The notes beneath the pieces are model-generated. The model was not told the DNA's origin and searched no databases. It saw nothing but the letters and a program-made list of their open reading frames with translations. A stretch of DNA of 64,000 nucleotides from Ahaetulla prasina. Taxonomy: Eukaryota > Chordata > Lepidosauria > Squamata > Colubridae. Location: the NCBI RefSeq assembly GCF_028640845.1, contig NC_080546.1:84496257-84560256 (forward strand), written 5' to 3'. This document shows positions 63,313-64,000 of the stretch, piece after piece (the stretch's first letter is position 1; every line of letters begins with the position of its first letter). The position numbers were made by a program, and so were the translations under genes.

Positions 63313-64000
63313 ATCATCTTTGCAAAACTTACCATATTTATGTTTTTTTCTCAGTAAAAGATGTCCCTATTTATAGCTGTATAAATCTGTGCATGTATTT
63401 GCAATATGTGTGTATACAGGTGAGAAAGCTATAAATAAGCATCTCATCCTTGGAGAAAAAATAAAATAAAATAAAATGCTCCTTGAGTAATTGTACTGTT
63501 GGAATGTTGGATTATAGCCAAGAGTGCAATTTTCCTGGACTTAATATTTCTAATACTTCCTTAGATATTTGAGACTCATAATTCACAGGCTTTACATAGT
63601 GAGAGGGCATAAATAAGATACAAATGTCTGTGTCAAACCTGAAATTGAAAACAAGATTAAATGATCTAAGCGTATTCCTCCCCTCTAGCTCTTTTGTATC
63701 AGGTTGGTAGCACAAAGAAAGAGATGTTTAAATTTTCTCTCGAGAAAATTTAGTCAAGTCTTATCAAAAACACCTGGCTTGTCAGAGACCTCACTGGGTT
63801 TTTTTTTGCTTTGAGTTTTGCTTTAAACAAACTCATCGAGGCCGAAAAGTCTATCCAGAAACACCTCACCTCCACCAGATGTTTGCGCTGTTATTGATCT
63901 CAATTCTTGAAGCATTTCACTTTTAGGCAACTCCGGCTCTGATGATTTGAACTGATTTGACAGTGGGAGGAAAAAGGATATTTTGACCTAGGCTTCCTTA
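63313..64000. other. Single-copy stretch, no gene seen
   Basis: No exon or family recognised. The short (AAAAT)n near 63465 is the only repeat. Confidence 0.4.

Overview
The window reads as intergenic or intronic DNA from a squamate reptile, most likely a snake. The grounds are a Bov-B LINE tail, a Sauria-type tRNA SINE with a CCTTTA tail, many short CR1 3' ends, an L2/L3-like LINE family whose copies end in (ATTCT)n/(AATAG)n arrays, and several long GATA/GACA (Bkm-type) arrays. I found no host protein-coding exon, no stand-alone tRNA or rRNA gene, and no prokaryotic feature. All coding potential I could recognise belongs to transposable elements, mostly 5'-truncated and mutated.

Layout. 0-9 kb: CR1, solo LTRs, nested hAT MITEs, a long single-copy stretch (6.6-7.9 kb) and an L2 tail. 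9-22 kb: TTTA-tailed LINE, CR1, hAT elements, two TSD-flanked solo LTRs (14.3 and 17.9 kb), a large GATA-type array, an ancient LINE reverse-transcriptase relic (16.3-17.4 kb) and a Tc1/mariner transposase relic (19.1-19.4 kb). 22-31 kb: a Tigger-like element split by a hAT element, a Penelope-like element with a hammerhead-like motif, CR1 nested in another LINE, and an R4/Dong-type LINE bordered by TAA repeats. 31-40 kb: a Sauria SINE; a CR1 copy broken up by an L2/L3-like LINE and by a hAT element that itself holds two nested LTRs; large GATA/TATC palindromes; and a complete SPIN-like hAT copy with TIRs and 8-bp TSD. 40-50 kb: a second TIR element, a solo LTR in a purine pentamer array, Bov-B inside a hAT MITE, a 700-bp CT tract, and the longest LINE coding stretch (L2, 48.5-50.0 kb, one nonsense codon after the YADD box). 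50-64 kb: more AATAG-tailed LINE copies, a SINE with a 15-bp TSD split by a hAT element, a CR1 fold-back, LTRs, L2 tails and a final GATA-type array.

The parts are linked as transposon machinery and its parasites. One tRNA SINE family shares its 3' hairpin with the L2 family, which suggests L2 supplies its reverse transcriptase. Short hAT MITEs share ends that resemble CAGTGGTGGGATTCA or CAGGGGTGAAATCC. Most microsatellites sit at LINE 3' ends, as expected if LINE tails seeded them. Target-site duplications let many insertions be ordered in time. Several single-copy, AT-rich stretches could hold conserved regulatory DNA, but only alignment could show that. Family names for the LINE and DNA-transposon groups are by recognition of motifs, not by database search.
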